25,332 nt of DNA from CAZBWP01 sp964630265 (GTDB taxonomy: Bacteria > Pseudomonadota > Alphaproteobacteria > Rhodospirillales > Defluviicoccaceae), in assembly GCA_964630265.1 (NCBI GenBank), contig CAZVRW010000049.1, positions 1-25,332 of the forward strand. The letters run 5' to 3'. Below are positions 1 to 7,313 of this stretch, in pieces; the stretch's first letter is position 1, and each line of letters begins with the position of its first letter. The notes under the pieces are model-generated. The model ran no database searches. It saw nothing but the letters and a program-made list of their open reading frames with translations, and had not been told where the DNA came from. The position numbers and the translations under genes are program-made.

Positions 1-12
1 TAACCGACGTAG

Positions 13-41
13 GGCAGGTCTAAAGCGCAGCGTGACCTGCC
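13..41. repeat. REP-like hairpin, degenerate copy
   Basis: Perfect 8-bp inverted repeat ggcaggtc (13-20) and gacctgcc (34-41) around a 13-nt loop. The stem and loop sizes are the same as in the two hairpins at 70-98 and 682-710, so it looks like a diverged member of the same dispersed palindromic repeat family. It has no T-run, so a role as an intrinsic terminator is not supported. Confidence 0.55.
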
Positions 42-42
42 G

Positions 43-126
43 GATGCGCCGGATGCGCCAACCGCATGCGGCGGGTTGCGCTTCGCTTCGAACCCGCCCT
101 ACGCCTTGACCAGGGCTATGCGGGCT
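43..126. repeat. REP-like dispersed repeat, copy 1
   Basis: An 84-bp stretch that recurs nearly identically at 655-738, with two single-base indels. It contains the 10-nt palindrome ccgcatgcgg (62-71) and an 8-bp stem ggcgggtt (70-77) / aacccgcc (91-98) with a 13-nt loop. It sits just upstream of the small secreted protein gene. The architecture resembles bacterial REP/BIME-type intergenic repeats, but the family was not identified. Confidence 0.75.
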
Positions 127-189
127 ACGCGCTGCATCTGGGAGCTCGATAGTGTTTTGGAAATATAAACAAGTGGGAAGGAACACATT

Positions 190-585
190 ATGAAACGACT
201 TGTCGCATTGGTCATGTTGGCGGTTTTCGTTGCGCAACCGGCAGTCGCACAGCAAGCCGGGTGTCGGGATCGCCTCGGAATTTTCAGGACCGCGGAATTG
301 TGGGATGGAGACTACCTCTGGCTACATCAGTGGGAACGCATCGGCTGCTCTGACAGGTGGACAGTCAAGCAGCGATGCGACAAATGCAACAATGGAAGGG
401 GACGCGACGCTATCGATACTGCGACAATGACCCTAAAAGGAAACGATATAACGATACAATTTCCGAGTTGCACCATCAATGGGAAGTTTGGATTTGTCCT
501 AGATGCCATATTCGCGAAACACAGCTGCGGTTGTTGCGGCGGACTATTTATCTCTGTCGAATCGATAGGAATCATCATGAGATAA
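190..585 (+). CDS. Small cysteine-rich secreted protein, unknown function
   Basis: A 131-residue protein that I do not recognise. It has a clear Sec signal peptide: MKRL, a hydrophobic core to about residue 17, then AVA-QQ, with likely cleavage after residue 20. The mature part carries eight cysteines (25, 53, 63, 66, 94, 113, 115, 116), including CDKC at 63-66 and CGCC at 113-116, which suggests disulfides or metal binding in the periplasm or outside the cell. The ATG at 190 follows a good ribosome site (gggaagga, 175-182). The gene is AT-richer than the metabolic genes to the right and is bracketed by two copies of a palindromic repeat (43-126 and 655-738), which suggests an accessory insert. 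Two overlapping short open frames in other phases look like shadows. No domain could be assigned. Confidence 0.6.
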   Translation: MKRLVALVMLAVFVAQPAVAQQAGCRDRLGIFRTAELWDGDYLWLHQWERIGCSDRWTVKQRCDKCNNGRGRDAIDTATMTLKGNDITIQFPSCTINGKFGFVLDAIFAKHSCGCCGGLFISVESIGIIMR

Positions 586-654
586 ACCTGAATCCGTGAG
601 CACGCGTTGTTGATTGGACGGGATTTATACTTCAATACAGGGGCATAACGATAA

Positions 655-738
655 GATGCGCCGGATGCGCCAACCGCATGCGGCGGGTTGCGCTTCGCTT
701 CGAACCCGCCTACGCCTTGACCAGGGCTTATGCGGGCT
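655..738. repeat. REP-like dispersed repeat, copy 2
   Basis: Second copy of the 43-126 repeat. It has the same palindrome ccgcatgcgg and the same hairpin, ggcgggtt (682-689) / aacccgcc (703-710) with a 13-nt loop. It differs from copy 1 by one missing C near 710 and one extra T near 729. It lies in direct orientation 612 bp from copy 1, with the small secreted protein gene between them. Confidence 0.75.
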
Positions 739-865
739 GTCGCTAAGCTGCGCATCAAGCCCGGCGCCAGAACCTCGTGGAGGCGTCGTGACACGCAAAC
801 GCCCCCGGGACCTGCGGCAGCTTCAGTCCTCGCAAATACTCAAATCAAACTTAAGAGCCTTCTTT

Positions 866-1477
866 CTAGAGCGCCCTTTGATGTACATGAGACGTCGGCA
901 CCATGACTACCCGTAGCGCCGCCCCCCCTGTAGAGAAGCTCACCGTGTTGCTTGAGTGATCCACTTGCCCCACGTTTGATTGTCCAGTGACATCAACGCT
1001 CCAAACATACCGCGCATTCACTCGCAATAAGGTATTGTTACCTTGTGGAGCCATGTAAATATTCGCTCTACCTTCTAGATTTGTATTTCTTTGTACGTTC
1101 CATAGTTCATTTGTGCCATCTACACCGGCTAGATAGGTCGAGTCATCCGCCGTTGGATAAGTAAAAGTTTGAGTGCCTATGCTCGGATGGGCGGCGGTCC
1201 TTGTTGTCACGCCGCAATCAATAAATTCGCTCGGTTTGTTCACACTAAATGACACATTTATAATACGAGATTCCTTATCAATATTATTTATGACAAAAAA
1301 ACTCTTTGTTAGTTCAGCAACATACTGATCCCATGCTTTCGAGAAAGGGATATTCAGGATTTTTTCGTTTTCGACAACGTGTGAAGTTGCAGCGCTATAT
1401 GATTGCGTGGACGACGCGCAACCACCAAGCACCGAAACCATTATCAAGAGCGCATACCCCTTCGGCAGTTTCCTCAC
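866..1477 (-). CDS. Putative outer-membrane or periplasmic lipoprotein, unknown function
   Basis: I place the start at GTG 1477 because AAGGGGG lies 6 nt upstream and because this start gives a textbook lipoprotein signal: VRKLPKGYALLIMVSV followed by the lipobox LGGC. The open frame continues upstream to 1660, but that part has no lipoprotein character. The product is 203 residues. The mature chain begins at Cys within GGCASS and is rich in Ser, Thr and Asn; it includes a helical-looking stretch (NIPFSKAWDQYVAELTKSFF) and then a beta-rich region. The pattern resembles small periplasmic lipoproteins with a BamC- or DUF-like fold, but I cannot name a family. Codon use is clearly AT-richer than the neighbours, consistent with foreign origin. 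It lies convergent to the small secreted protein gene, with a REP-like repeat between them. No clear terminator was seen. Confidence 0.65.
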   Translation of the reverse strand: MRKLPKGYALLIMVSVLGGCASSTQSYSAATSHVVENEKILNIPFSKAWDQYVAELTKSFFVINNIDKESRIINVSFSVNKPSEFIDCGVTTRTAAHPSIGTQTFTYPTADDSTYLAGVDGTNELWNVQRNTNLEGRANIYMAPQGNNTLLRVNARYVWSVDVTGQSNVGQVDHSSNTVSFSTGGAALRVVMVPTSHVHQRAL

Positions 1478-1854
1478 CTTCAACCCCCTTCTTTGTTCAA
1501 ATCGATCAGGATCGTGGTCAAATCGCTGAACCGATCCCTCAAACACGCCCGTAACGTTACGAAGCGTTAGATTACACAATGATTTTAAGCAATGAAAAAA
1601 CTCTGGATGGCGGGGTGCGGCGCGACTCGATGTTCGCGCGTTTGGGCCGCGGCAACACAATTTGGCGATGGGGCGTGTTCGCTCGGTAGCGACTCAGCCC
1701 AGGCGAATCCGGCCGGCGTACGGCCCGTTCCCTGCATCCTGTGATCGGCTGCTCTTGCGGTGGGCTTCGCTGCGGCGCCGCCCCCTGCGGGAGCGGATAT
1801 TACACAAGTTTTACCCAAGTTCGCCGCCAGCGGGCTCTAAGCCCTTGATTTTTC
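1478..1854. other. Gene-free stretch between lipoprotein and tRNA
   Basis: About 377 bp with no convincing gene. Open frames across it have no ribosome site and unrelated composition. The left half is AT-rich and should hold the promoter of the lipoprotein gene, but I cannot fix its boxes. The right half is GC-rich with no clear hairpin followed by a T-run downstream of the tRNA. Confidence 0.5.
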
Positions 1855-1930
1855 TGGCGACCCCAACGGGACTCGAACCCGTGTCTTCACCTTGAAAGGG
1901 TGATGTCCTAGGCCTCTAGACGATGGGGTC
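1855..1930 (-). tRNA. tRNA-Glu (anticodon TTC)
   Basis: The minus strand folds as a standard cloverleaf. The acceptor GACCCCA (1930-1924) pairs with TGGGGTC (1865-1859), followed by discriminator G and an encoded CCA (1857-1855). The anticodon stem is TCACC/GGTGA with loop CTTTCAA, giving anticodon TTC. The T-arm contains GGGTTCGAGTCCC. The D-arm sequence TCGTCTAGAGGCCTAGGAC is characteristic of bacterial tRNA-Glu. It is transcribed divergently from the phosphofructokinase gene. Confidence 0.96.
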
Positions 1931-1992
1931 GCGGCGCGAGAGACGTAACCGTCCGCTCCGGCGAAATCAAGGCCGCGCTCGCCTGTCCATTG

Positions 1993-2064
1993 TCCCGCGC
2001 GGTTTCGCAGGCGCGCGATGTCCCGCGCGGTTTCGCCGGCATCCATTTTTCCGCGCGGTTTCGC
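1993..2064. repeat. Three 16-bp direct repeats at exact 28-bp spacing
   Basis: The 16-mer tcccgcgcggtttcgc occurs at 1993-2008 and 2021-2036, and with one mismatch at 2049-2064 (ttccgcgcggtttcgc). Starts are exactly 28 bp apart, and the 12-bp spacers differ. The block lies between the divergent tRNA-Glu and the phosphofructokinase gene and ends 3 bp before a possible -35 box. It could be an array of regulator sites or a decayed minisatellite. Confidence 0.8.
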
Positions 2065-2067
2065 GCT

Positions 2068-2096
2068 TTGTCGCCGCCGCATGCGCATGCTAGGGT
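2068..2096 (+). promoter_or_regulatory. Possible promoter for the phosphofructokinase gene
   Basis: A -35-like ttgtcg (2068-2073), a 17-bp spacer and a -10-like tagggt (2091-2096), placed about 100 bp before the ATG at 2195 and directly after the 28-bp-spaced repeats. The -10 match is poor, so this is only a candidate. Confidence 0.3.
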
Positions 2097-2194
2097 GCGC
2101 AGACCTTCCGCGGGGCCCGCGCCAACGTCCCGGCGACGCCGATCGCCCCGCATCAGGCAATCCACATCCCAGGGGGAACGGGAGGACCATCTCC

Positions 2195-3418
2195 ATGTTG
2201 AAAGGCAAGGTTCTGATCGCGCAAGGCGGCGGCCCGACGGCGGTCATCAACGAGTCGCTGGTCGGCGCGGTCATCGAGTCGCGCAAGATCCCGTCGGTGC
2301 AGCGCGTCTACGGCGCCCACCACGGCGTCCGCGGCATCATCAACGAAGACTTCATCGATCTCACCCGCGAGACCACCAACAATCTGGAGATGGTCGCCAA
2401 CACCCCGGCAGCGGGTCTCGGCTCGACCCGTGACAAGCCCGACGAGGCGTATTGCCGGGAGATGTTCAAGGTCTTGCGGGCGCACGAGATCCAGACCTTC
2501 TTCTACATCGGCGGCAACGACTCCTCGGACGCGCTGCGCATCCTCCGCGACCAGGCGACGGCGGCGCGCTACGAGTTGCGCTGCGTGCACATTCCGAAGA
2601 CCATCGACAACGACCTGATGGTCAACGACCACACGCCGGGCTTCCCGTCGGCGGCGCGCTACGTGGCGCTGGCCTTCGCCGGGGCCAACCTGGACAACCG
2701 GGCGCTGCCGGGCGTCTACATCTGCGTCGTCATGGGCCGCCACGCCGGTTTCCTGACGGCGGCCTCGGTGATCGGCCGGGTGTTCGCCGACGACGGGCCG
2801 CACCACATCTACATGCCCGAGCGTACCTTCAGCCTGGAGAAGTTCACGTCGGACGTGAAGACCACCTATGACAAGTATGGCCGCTGCATCGTCGCCGTGT
2901 CCGAGGGCATCCACGATGCGTCGGGCGAGCCGATCATCAGCCAGCTGGTCAAGAACGTCGAACGCGACTCCCACGGCAACATCCAGCTTTCGGGCAACAG
3001 CCAGTTGGGCGACCTGCTCGCCGACCACATCAAGGACAACACCGACATCAAGCGGGTGCGCGCCGACACGCTCGGCTATCCGCAGCGCTCGTTCCTCGGC
3101 ATCGTCTCCGACGTGGACGCCCGCGAGGCCCGCGAGGTCGGCGAAAAGGCGGTGCAGTACGCCCACTTCGGCGACCACGAAGGCAACCATTCGGGCTCGG
3201 TGACGATCCACCGCACCGGCTTCTATTCGGTGGAATACCACCTGACCGCGCTGGAGGAGATCGCCGCCAAGACCCGCGTGATGCCGGACGAGTTCATCGA
3301 CGCCAGCGGCTCCAACATCACCGACAAGTTCCGGCTCTATCTGCGCCCCTTGATCGGCGCGGGCATGCCGGAGATCGCCAAGCTGCGCCTCAACAAGGTG
3401 CCGAAGATCCTCGGCTGA
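2195..3418 (+). CDS. pfp: Pyrophosphate-type 6-phosphofructokinase
   Basis: A 407-residue cytosolic enzyme that interconverts fructose 6-phosphate and fructose 1,6-bisphosphate. The ATG at 2195 follows ggagga (2181-2186) by 8 nt. Visible motifs are the N-terminal nucleotide/PPi loop GGGPTAVIN (11-19), GGNDSSD (106-112), PKTIDND (134-140), MGRHAGF (180-186) and MPER (207-210). ATP-dependent enzymes carry GGDGS and PGTIDND. The Asn-Asp at GGND and the Lys in PKTIDND are the known hallmarks of PPi use, and the length of about 400 residues fits the reversible PPi-PFK subgroup. PPi use therefore follows from family knowledge and was not measured. The gene is followed by a 23-bp tandem repeat that begins inside its last codons, then the P-type ATPase. 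In this window it joins gpmA and ppsA as a third glycolytic/gluconeogenic gene. Confidence 0.92.
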   Translation: MLKGKVLIAQGGGPTAVINESLVGAVIESRKIPSVQRVYGAHHGVRGIINEDFIDLTRETTNNLEMVANTPAAGLGSTRDKPDEAYCREMFKVLRAHEIQTFFYIGGNDSSDALRILRDQATAARYELRCVHIPKTIDNDLMVNDHTPGFPSAARYVALAFAGANLDNRALPGVYICVVMGRHAGFLTAASVIGRVFADDGPHHIYMPERTFSLEKFTSDVKTTYDKYGRCIVAVSEGIHDASGEPIISQLVKNVERDSHGNIQLSGNSQLGDLLADHIKDNTDIKRVRADTLGYPQRSFLGIVSDVDAREAREVGEKAVQYAHFGDHEGNHSGSVTIHRTGFYSVEYHLTALEEIAAKTRVMPDEFIDASGSNITDKFRLYLRPLIGAGMPEIAKLRLNKVPKILG

Positions 3419-3476
3419 CGGCAGGCGCCGTTCTCGGCTGACGGCGGGCGCCGTCCTCGGCGCGACGGTGGGCGGC
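3408..3476. repeat. 23-bp tandem repeat, three units
   Basis: Units at 3408-3430, 3431-3453 and 3454-3476. The first two differ at only two positions; the third is more diverged. Unit 1 includes the TGA stop of the phosphofructokinase gene, so the gene's 3' end was apparently duplicated outward. No T-run follows, so it is not a standard terminator. Confidence 0.75.
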
Positions 3477-3589
3477 GCGGCATGCTTGACGGCCGCGCCG
3501 GCGGCGGCGGCGGCGCGGCCGATGACCCAGGCGGCGCACGGTGGGGCGCACGCCCTGCGCTGTGACGGGGCGCACATAAAGCTTAGCTC

Positions 3590-3624
3590 GGGTTAAGGAC
3601 GCGCTGCTCCGGCGTCGTTAACCC
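3590..3624. repeat. Inverted repeat upstream of the ATPase gene
   Basis: Perfect 7-bp arms gggttaa (3590-3596) and ttaaccc (3618-3624) around 21 nt, 42 bp before the ATPase start. The arm gggttaag is also the opening of the 29-bp repeat unit near 11 kb. It could be an operator or a repeat remnant; function is unknown. Confidence 0.4.
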
Positions 3625-3666
3625 ATTGCCCATGACTGCGGCCATGCAACCCATAGCGCCCGCTTC

Positions 3667-6432
3667 ATGACCGACGCTCACGCCCGCCCGGCCGCGGACG
3701 TTTTGGAAGAGCTCGGTGTCGCGGCCGATACCGGCCTCGATGCGTCCGAGGTGGAACGCCGGCGAGAGCGACACGGCCCGAACCGCCTGCGCGAACGACC
3801 GGCCAAGAGCGTCTGGACGATCGTCGTCGCGCAGTTCAAGAGCGTGGTCGTCATCCTGCTGCTGGTTGCATCGCTGACGGCAGCCGCGTTCGGGCAGATC
3901 ATCGAAGGGATCGCCATCGCCGCGGCGCTGGTGATCAACGCGGTGATCGGCTTCGTGACGGAGCTCCGCGCGACGCGCTCCATGGAGGCGTTGCAGAAAA
4001 TCGGGCGAACGACGGCGACGGTGATGCGCGGCGGCAGCCGAGAGGAGATCGACGCCGCCGCCCTGGTGCCGGGCGACATCGTCCTGCTTGCCGAAGGCGA
4101 CATGGTTCCCGCCGATCTGCGGCTGGTCGACGTCGATGTGTTGCACTGCAACGAAGCGGCATTGACGGGCGAATCCGTCCCGGTTTCCAAGTCCGCCGAT
4201 CCGCTGGAGACGGACGATCCGCCCCTGGCGGAGCGCCACAACATGGCCTTCAGCGGCACCGCGGTGACCCGGGGGGAAGCGACCGGCGTCGTCGTCGCCA
4301 CCGGCAGCGAGACCGAAATCGGTCGCATCTCGGACCTTGTGCAGGGCGCCGAAGACGAGCAGACGCCCCTGGAGCGACGCCTCGAACACCTGGGGCAGCG
4401 GCTGATCTATCTGGTCATCGGCATCGGCGTCGTCGTTGCCGGCATGGGCATCGCCGCCGGCAAGGAGCTGTTCCTGATGGTGGAGACGGCGATCATCCTC
4501 GCCATCGCCGCAGTGCCCGAGGGCTTGCCGATCGTTGCCACCGTGGCACTGGGCCGCGGCATGTGGCGGATGGCGCGCCGCAACGCCCTGGTGCGGCAAC
4601 TGTCCGCCGTCGAAACCCTCGGGGCGACCACGGTGATCTGCACCGACAAGACGGGAACCCTGACCGAGAACCGCATGACCCTCCGGCATGTCGCCCTGGC
4701 CGACGCGGACGTCGAGATCGACCAGAGCGACGGCAACGTCCGGTTCATCGGTGACGGCGAGCCCGTCGATCCGGAAGAGCACGACGATCTGCTCGCCGCG
4801 CTGCGGATCGGCGTGTTGTGCACGAACGCACAGCTCGATGTTGACCAGGGCGACGACACGGGCGACGGCGACGGTGACACGGCGGCGAGCGGCGATCCGA
4901 CCGAAGTCGCGCTGCTGCGGGCCGGGGCCTGGGCCGGCCTTCGCCGCGAGTCGCTGCTGGAGGACCTGCCGGAAGAGCGCGAGGAGAGCTTCGATCCCAA
5001 GACCAAGATGATGGCGACCATCCATCGCGCGAACGGCGGCTTCTATGTCGCCGTGAAGGGAGCCCCCGACGCGGTGATCGACGTCGCTTCGCGTTTTCGC
5101 AGTGGCGGCGGCGAGGCCCGCGACCTCGATGACGCCGCGCGAACGGCGTGGCTCGACCGCAACGACGCCCTGGCGGCCGACGGCCTGCGGGTGCTGGCGG
5201 TCGCCGAGCGGCACGCCGACGATGGCGGTGGCGATGGCGGTGGCGGTGGCGATGGCGGTGGCGATGTCGAAGAGCCGTACCGGGAGCTGACGCTCATCGG
5301 CCTGGTCGGCCTCTACGATCCGCCGCGGGCGGCGGTCAAGGATGCGATCGCCGCATGCAAGAATGCCGGCATCCGGGTCGTCATGGTCACCGGCGACCAG
5401 CCTGCGACGGCCGCGAACATCGCCCGCGCCATCGGCATCGCCGGCGAGGAGGAAGACGTCGCCGTGCTGCATGGCCAGGATCTCGCGGACCTCGACGCGG
5501 CCGAGACGCCGGGTCGTGACCGGATCCGAAAAACGCAGGTCTTCGCGCGGGTGTCGCCGGAACAGAAGCTCGACCTGATCACCCTCTATCAGGACCTGGG
5601 CGAGATCGTCGGGATGACCGGTGACGGTGTCAACGACGCGCCGGCCCTGAAGAAGGCGGACATCGGCATTGCCATGGGCAAGCGCGGCACCGAGGTCGCC
5701 CGGGAAACCAGCGACGTGGTGCTCCAGGACGACGCCTTCTCGACCATCGTCATGGCCGTCGAGCAGGGCCGCACGATTTTCGGCAACATCCGCAAGTTCG
5801 TGATCTTCCTGTTGTCGGGGAATCTCGGTCAGATCATCGCCATTTCGGTGACGGCCTTGCTCAATGCGCCGCTGCCGCTGCTGCCGCTCCAGATCCTGTT
5901 TCTCAATCTGCTGCTGGACGTGTTTCCGGCGCTGGCGATCGGGGTCAGTCGCAGCGAGTCGGACGTGATGACCCGACCGCCGCGCGATCCCCAAGAGTCG
6001 ATCCTGCCTCGCCGCTCCTGGCTCGCCATCGTCGGCTTCGGCGCCCTGATCGCGGCGTCCACGTTGGGCGCCTTCGCCTACGCTCTGTTGGGGCTGCAGG
6101 TCGATACGGCCACGGCGGTGACGATCGCCTTTTTGACCTACGGGTTCGCGCGCCTCTGGCATGTGTTCAACATGCGCTCGCTGGGGTCGGGGCTCGTGAC
6201 CAACAGCATCGTGCGAAACCCGTTCGTCTGGGCCGCTCTGGGCGGGTGTATGGGGCTTCTGCTCGCCGCGCTTTACGTCCCATTCCTGGCCGAACTCCTC
6301 AAGCTGCAACCGTTGCAGCCGGGACAATGGGCGGTGGTGGCCATTGGCAGCGTCGCGCCGCTGGTGCTCGGTCAGATCGGCCTGGCGATCGTGGGCGCCT
6401 TGGATGCCGGCGGCCGGCGGCGGGTCGCGTGA
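3667..6432 (+). CDS. P2-type cation-transporting ATPase
   Basis: A 921-residue inner-membrane P-type ATPase of the SERCA/PMR1-like P2 class. In order: N-terminal cation-ATPase region (about 8-60), M1-M2 (58-100), actuator TGES (167-170), M3-M4 with PEGLP (284-288), phosphorylation site DKTGT (Asp327), nucleotide domain with DPTE (410-413) and KGAPD (464-468), hinge TGDGVNDAP (651-659), and a C-terminal domain with M5-M10. Aligning M5 and M6 to SERCA, NLGQ (719-722) has Gln where SERCA has Glu771, and NLLLD (747-751) has Leu where SERCA has Thr799. Site I ligands therefore look lost, while the site II ligands (Glu285, Asn747, Asp751) remain, as in single-site Ca/Mn pumps. The transported ion is uncertain. 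The nucleotide domain carries two Gly/Asp tracts (about 396-404 and 519-533). The ribosome site before ATG 3667 is weak. Confidence 0.93.
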   Translation: MTDAHARPAADVLEELGVAADTGLDASEVERRRERHGPNRLRERPAKSVWTIVVAQFKSVVVILLLVASLTAAAFGQIIEGIAIAAALVINAVIGFVTELRATRSMEALQKIGRTTATVMRGGSREEIDAAALVPGDIVLLAEGDMVPADLRLVDVDVLHCNEAALTGESVPVSKSADPLETDDPPLAERHNMAFSGTAVTRGEATGVVVATGSETEIGRISDLVQGAEDEQTPLERRLEHLGQRLIYLVIGIGVVVAGMGIAAGKELFLMVETAIILAIAAVPEGLPIVATVALGRGMWRMARRNALVRQLSAVETLGATTVICTDKTGTLTENRMTLRHVALADADVEIDQSDGNVRFIGDGEPVDPEEHDDLLAALRIGVLCTNAQLDVDQGDDTGDGDGDTAASGDPTEVALLRAGAWAGLRRESLLEDLPEEREESFDPKTKMMATIHRANGGFYVAVKGAPDAVIDVASRFRSGGGEARDLDDAARTAWLDRNDALAADGLRVLAVAERHADDGGGDGGGGGDGGGDVEEPYRELTLIGLVGLYDPPRAAVKDAIAACKNAGIRVVMVTGDQPATAANIARAIGIAGEEEDVAVLHGQDLADLDAAETPGRDRIRKTQVFARVSPEQKLDLITLYQDLGEIVGMTGDGVNDAPALKKADIGIAMGKRGTEVARETSDVVLQDDAFSTIVMAVEQGRTIFGNIRKFVIFLLSGNLGQIIAISVTALLNAPLPLLPLQILFLNLLLDVFPALAIGVSRSESDVMTRPPRDPQESILPRRSWLAIVGFGALIAASTLGAFAYALLGLQVDTATAVTIAFLTYGFARLWHVFNMRSLGSGLVTNSIVRNPFVWAALGGCMGLLLAALYVPFLAELLKLQPLQPGQWAVVAIGSVAPLVLGQIGLAIVGALDAGGRRRVA
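5221..5265 (+). repeat. In-frame hexanucleotide tract in the ATPase gene
   Basis: Seven hexamers alternating between ggcggt and ggcgat (5224-5265) encode a Gly/Asp-rich stretch at about residues 519-533 of the ATPase nucleotide domain. Because the unit is 6 bp, expansion or contraction would keep the reading frame. It looks like an expanded surface loop. Confidence 0.8.
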
Positions 6433-6489
6433 CCGGACGCCGTCTGACCACTCGGGATCGGTAGTCGCCAGCGAGGAGGCCATCGCGGC

Positions 6490-7273
6490 ATGCCCTTCGA
6501 CAGCCTGGAGGTTCGATGGTTTTTCGACGGTGCCCTGACCGAGGATGCGGCCGCCGTCGAGGCGTGGTTTCGCTGCCAACAGTCGACTGGCGGGGACGCG
6601 GTCGACGGCGATGCCTTGGCGTGGCCCGAGACCTGGCGGCAGGACCGGTACAGCGCCGTCCCCCGAACCGAGGAGCTGGGCATCAAGCTGCGGGAGGGGC
6701 GCTTTGAAGTGAAAGGCCGGGTCAGTGCGTTCGGGGTTTGGCGTTTCGCCGATGCCACGACGGGACACGTGGAACGATGGCTGAAATGGTCCTGTGACGC
6801 GCCGACCCCGGAGACGCTGGACAGAGCGCTGGCTCCGACGGCGGACGTGCTTGTGGAAAAACGGCGGATCATGCGACGGCGGGCGCTCGGCCCCGTGCCG
6901 GCGGGCGACGGATCGCCNNNNNNNNNNNNNNNNNNNNNNNNNNNNNNNNNNNNNNNNNNNNNNNNNNNNNNNNNNNNNNNNNNNNNNNNNNNNNNNNNNN
7001 NNNNNNNNNNNNNNNNNGCCGGCGGGCGACGGATCGCCCGCGGCAGCGGCGATGCCGCCGATCATGCTCGCGGAACTCACCCGGCTCCGTCTCGGCGGCG
7101 CCCCGTCGGAGACCCACTGGACCTTGGCGTTCGAAGCCGCGCCCTACTCTCTCGCGTTGCATGGACCGTTTGGCCATGCGGTCGCCGCGTTTCTCCGCGA
7201 TTGGCCGCTGCACCCTCTGACCGAGACACGCTCGATGTCCTATCCCGGCTGGCTGATGCGGACGCGGTCGTAA
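6490..7273 (+). CDS. Conserved protein with CYTH-like features, split by an assembly gap
   Basis: The start is ATG 6490, preceded by cgaggaggcc (gaggagg about 13 nt upstream). The left part reads SLEVRWFFDG (5-14), ELGIKLREGRFEVKGR and VERWLKWSC. The right part, after 100 N, reads LAELTRLRLGG, THWTLAFEA and SYPGWL in a phase shifted by one. The same 21 bp occurs on both gap edges (6897-6917 and 7018-7038). Overlapping them removes the N run and gives one uninterrupted 220-codon protein (428 + 235 nt = 663 nt, plus stop included), so the frame break is an assembly artefact. The EVRWF start and the alternating charged strands recall CYTH/triphosphate-tunnel proteins (normally ExExK), but the first motif is degenerate, so catalysis is doubtful. 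A CHAD-domain gene lies convergent 40 bp away, and CYTH and CHAD domains are often linked. The family call is tentative; that this is a real gene is much surer. Confidence 0.65.
6918..7017. other. Assembly gap (100 N)
   Basis: Exactly 100 N, a scaffolder default. The 21 bases before it equal the 21 bases after it, so the two contigs probably overlap and no sequence is missing. Removing the N and one copy restores an open frame across the join. Confidence 0.9.
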
Positions 7274-7313
7274 AGGCCGGCGAAGGCGCCGGGCCGCAAG
7301 CCCACGCCCCGGT

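Noticed and set aside
1801..1856. Intrinsic terminator after tRNA-Glu
   Set aside because: A short inverted repeat gggctta-gagccc is present, but no T-run follows it on the transcribed strand.
2153..3577. Minus-strand open frame opposite the phosphofructokinase gene
   Set aside because: Shadow of a gene with full PFK motifs; the translation is Val/Asp/Arg-rich without structure.
3583..7080. Very long open frame on the minus strand opposite the P-type ATPase
   Set aside because: It is antisense to a gene with all P-type ATPase motifs, runs through the N gap and has an Arg/Gly/His-rich low-complexity translation typical of GC-rich shadows.
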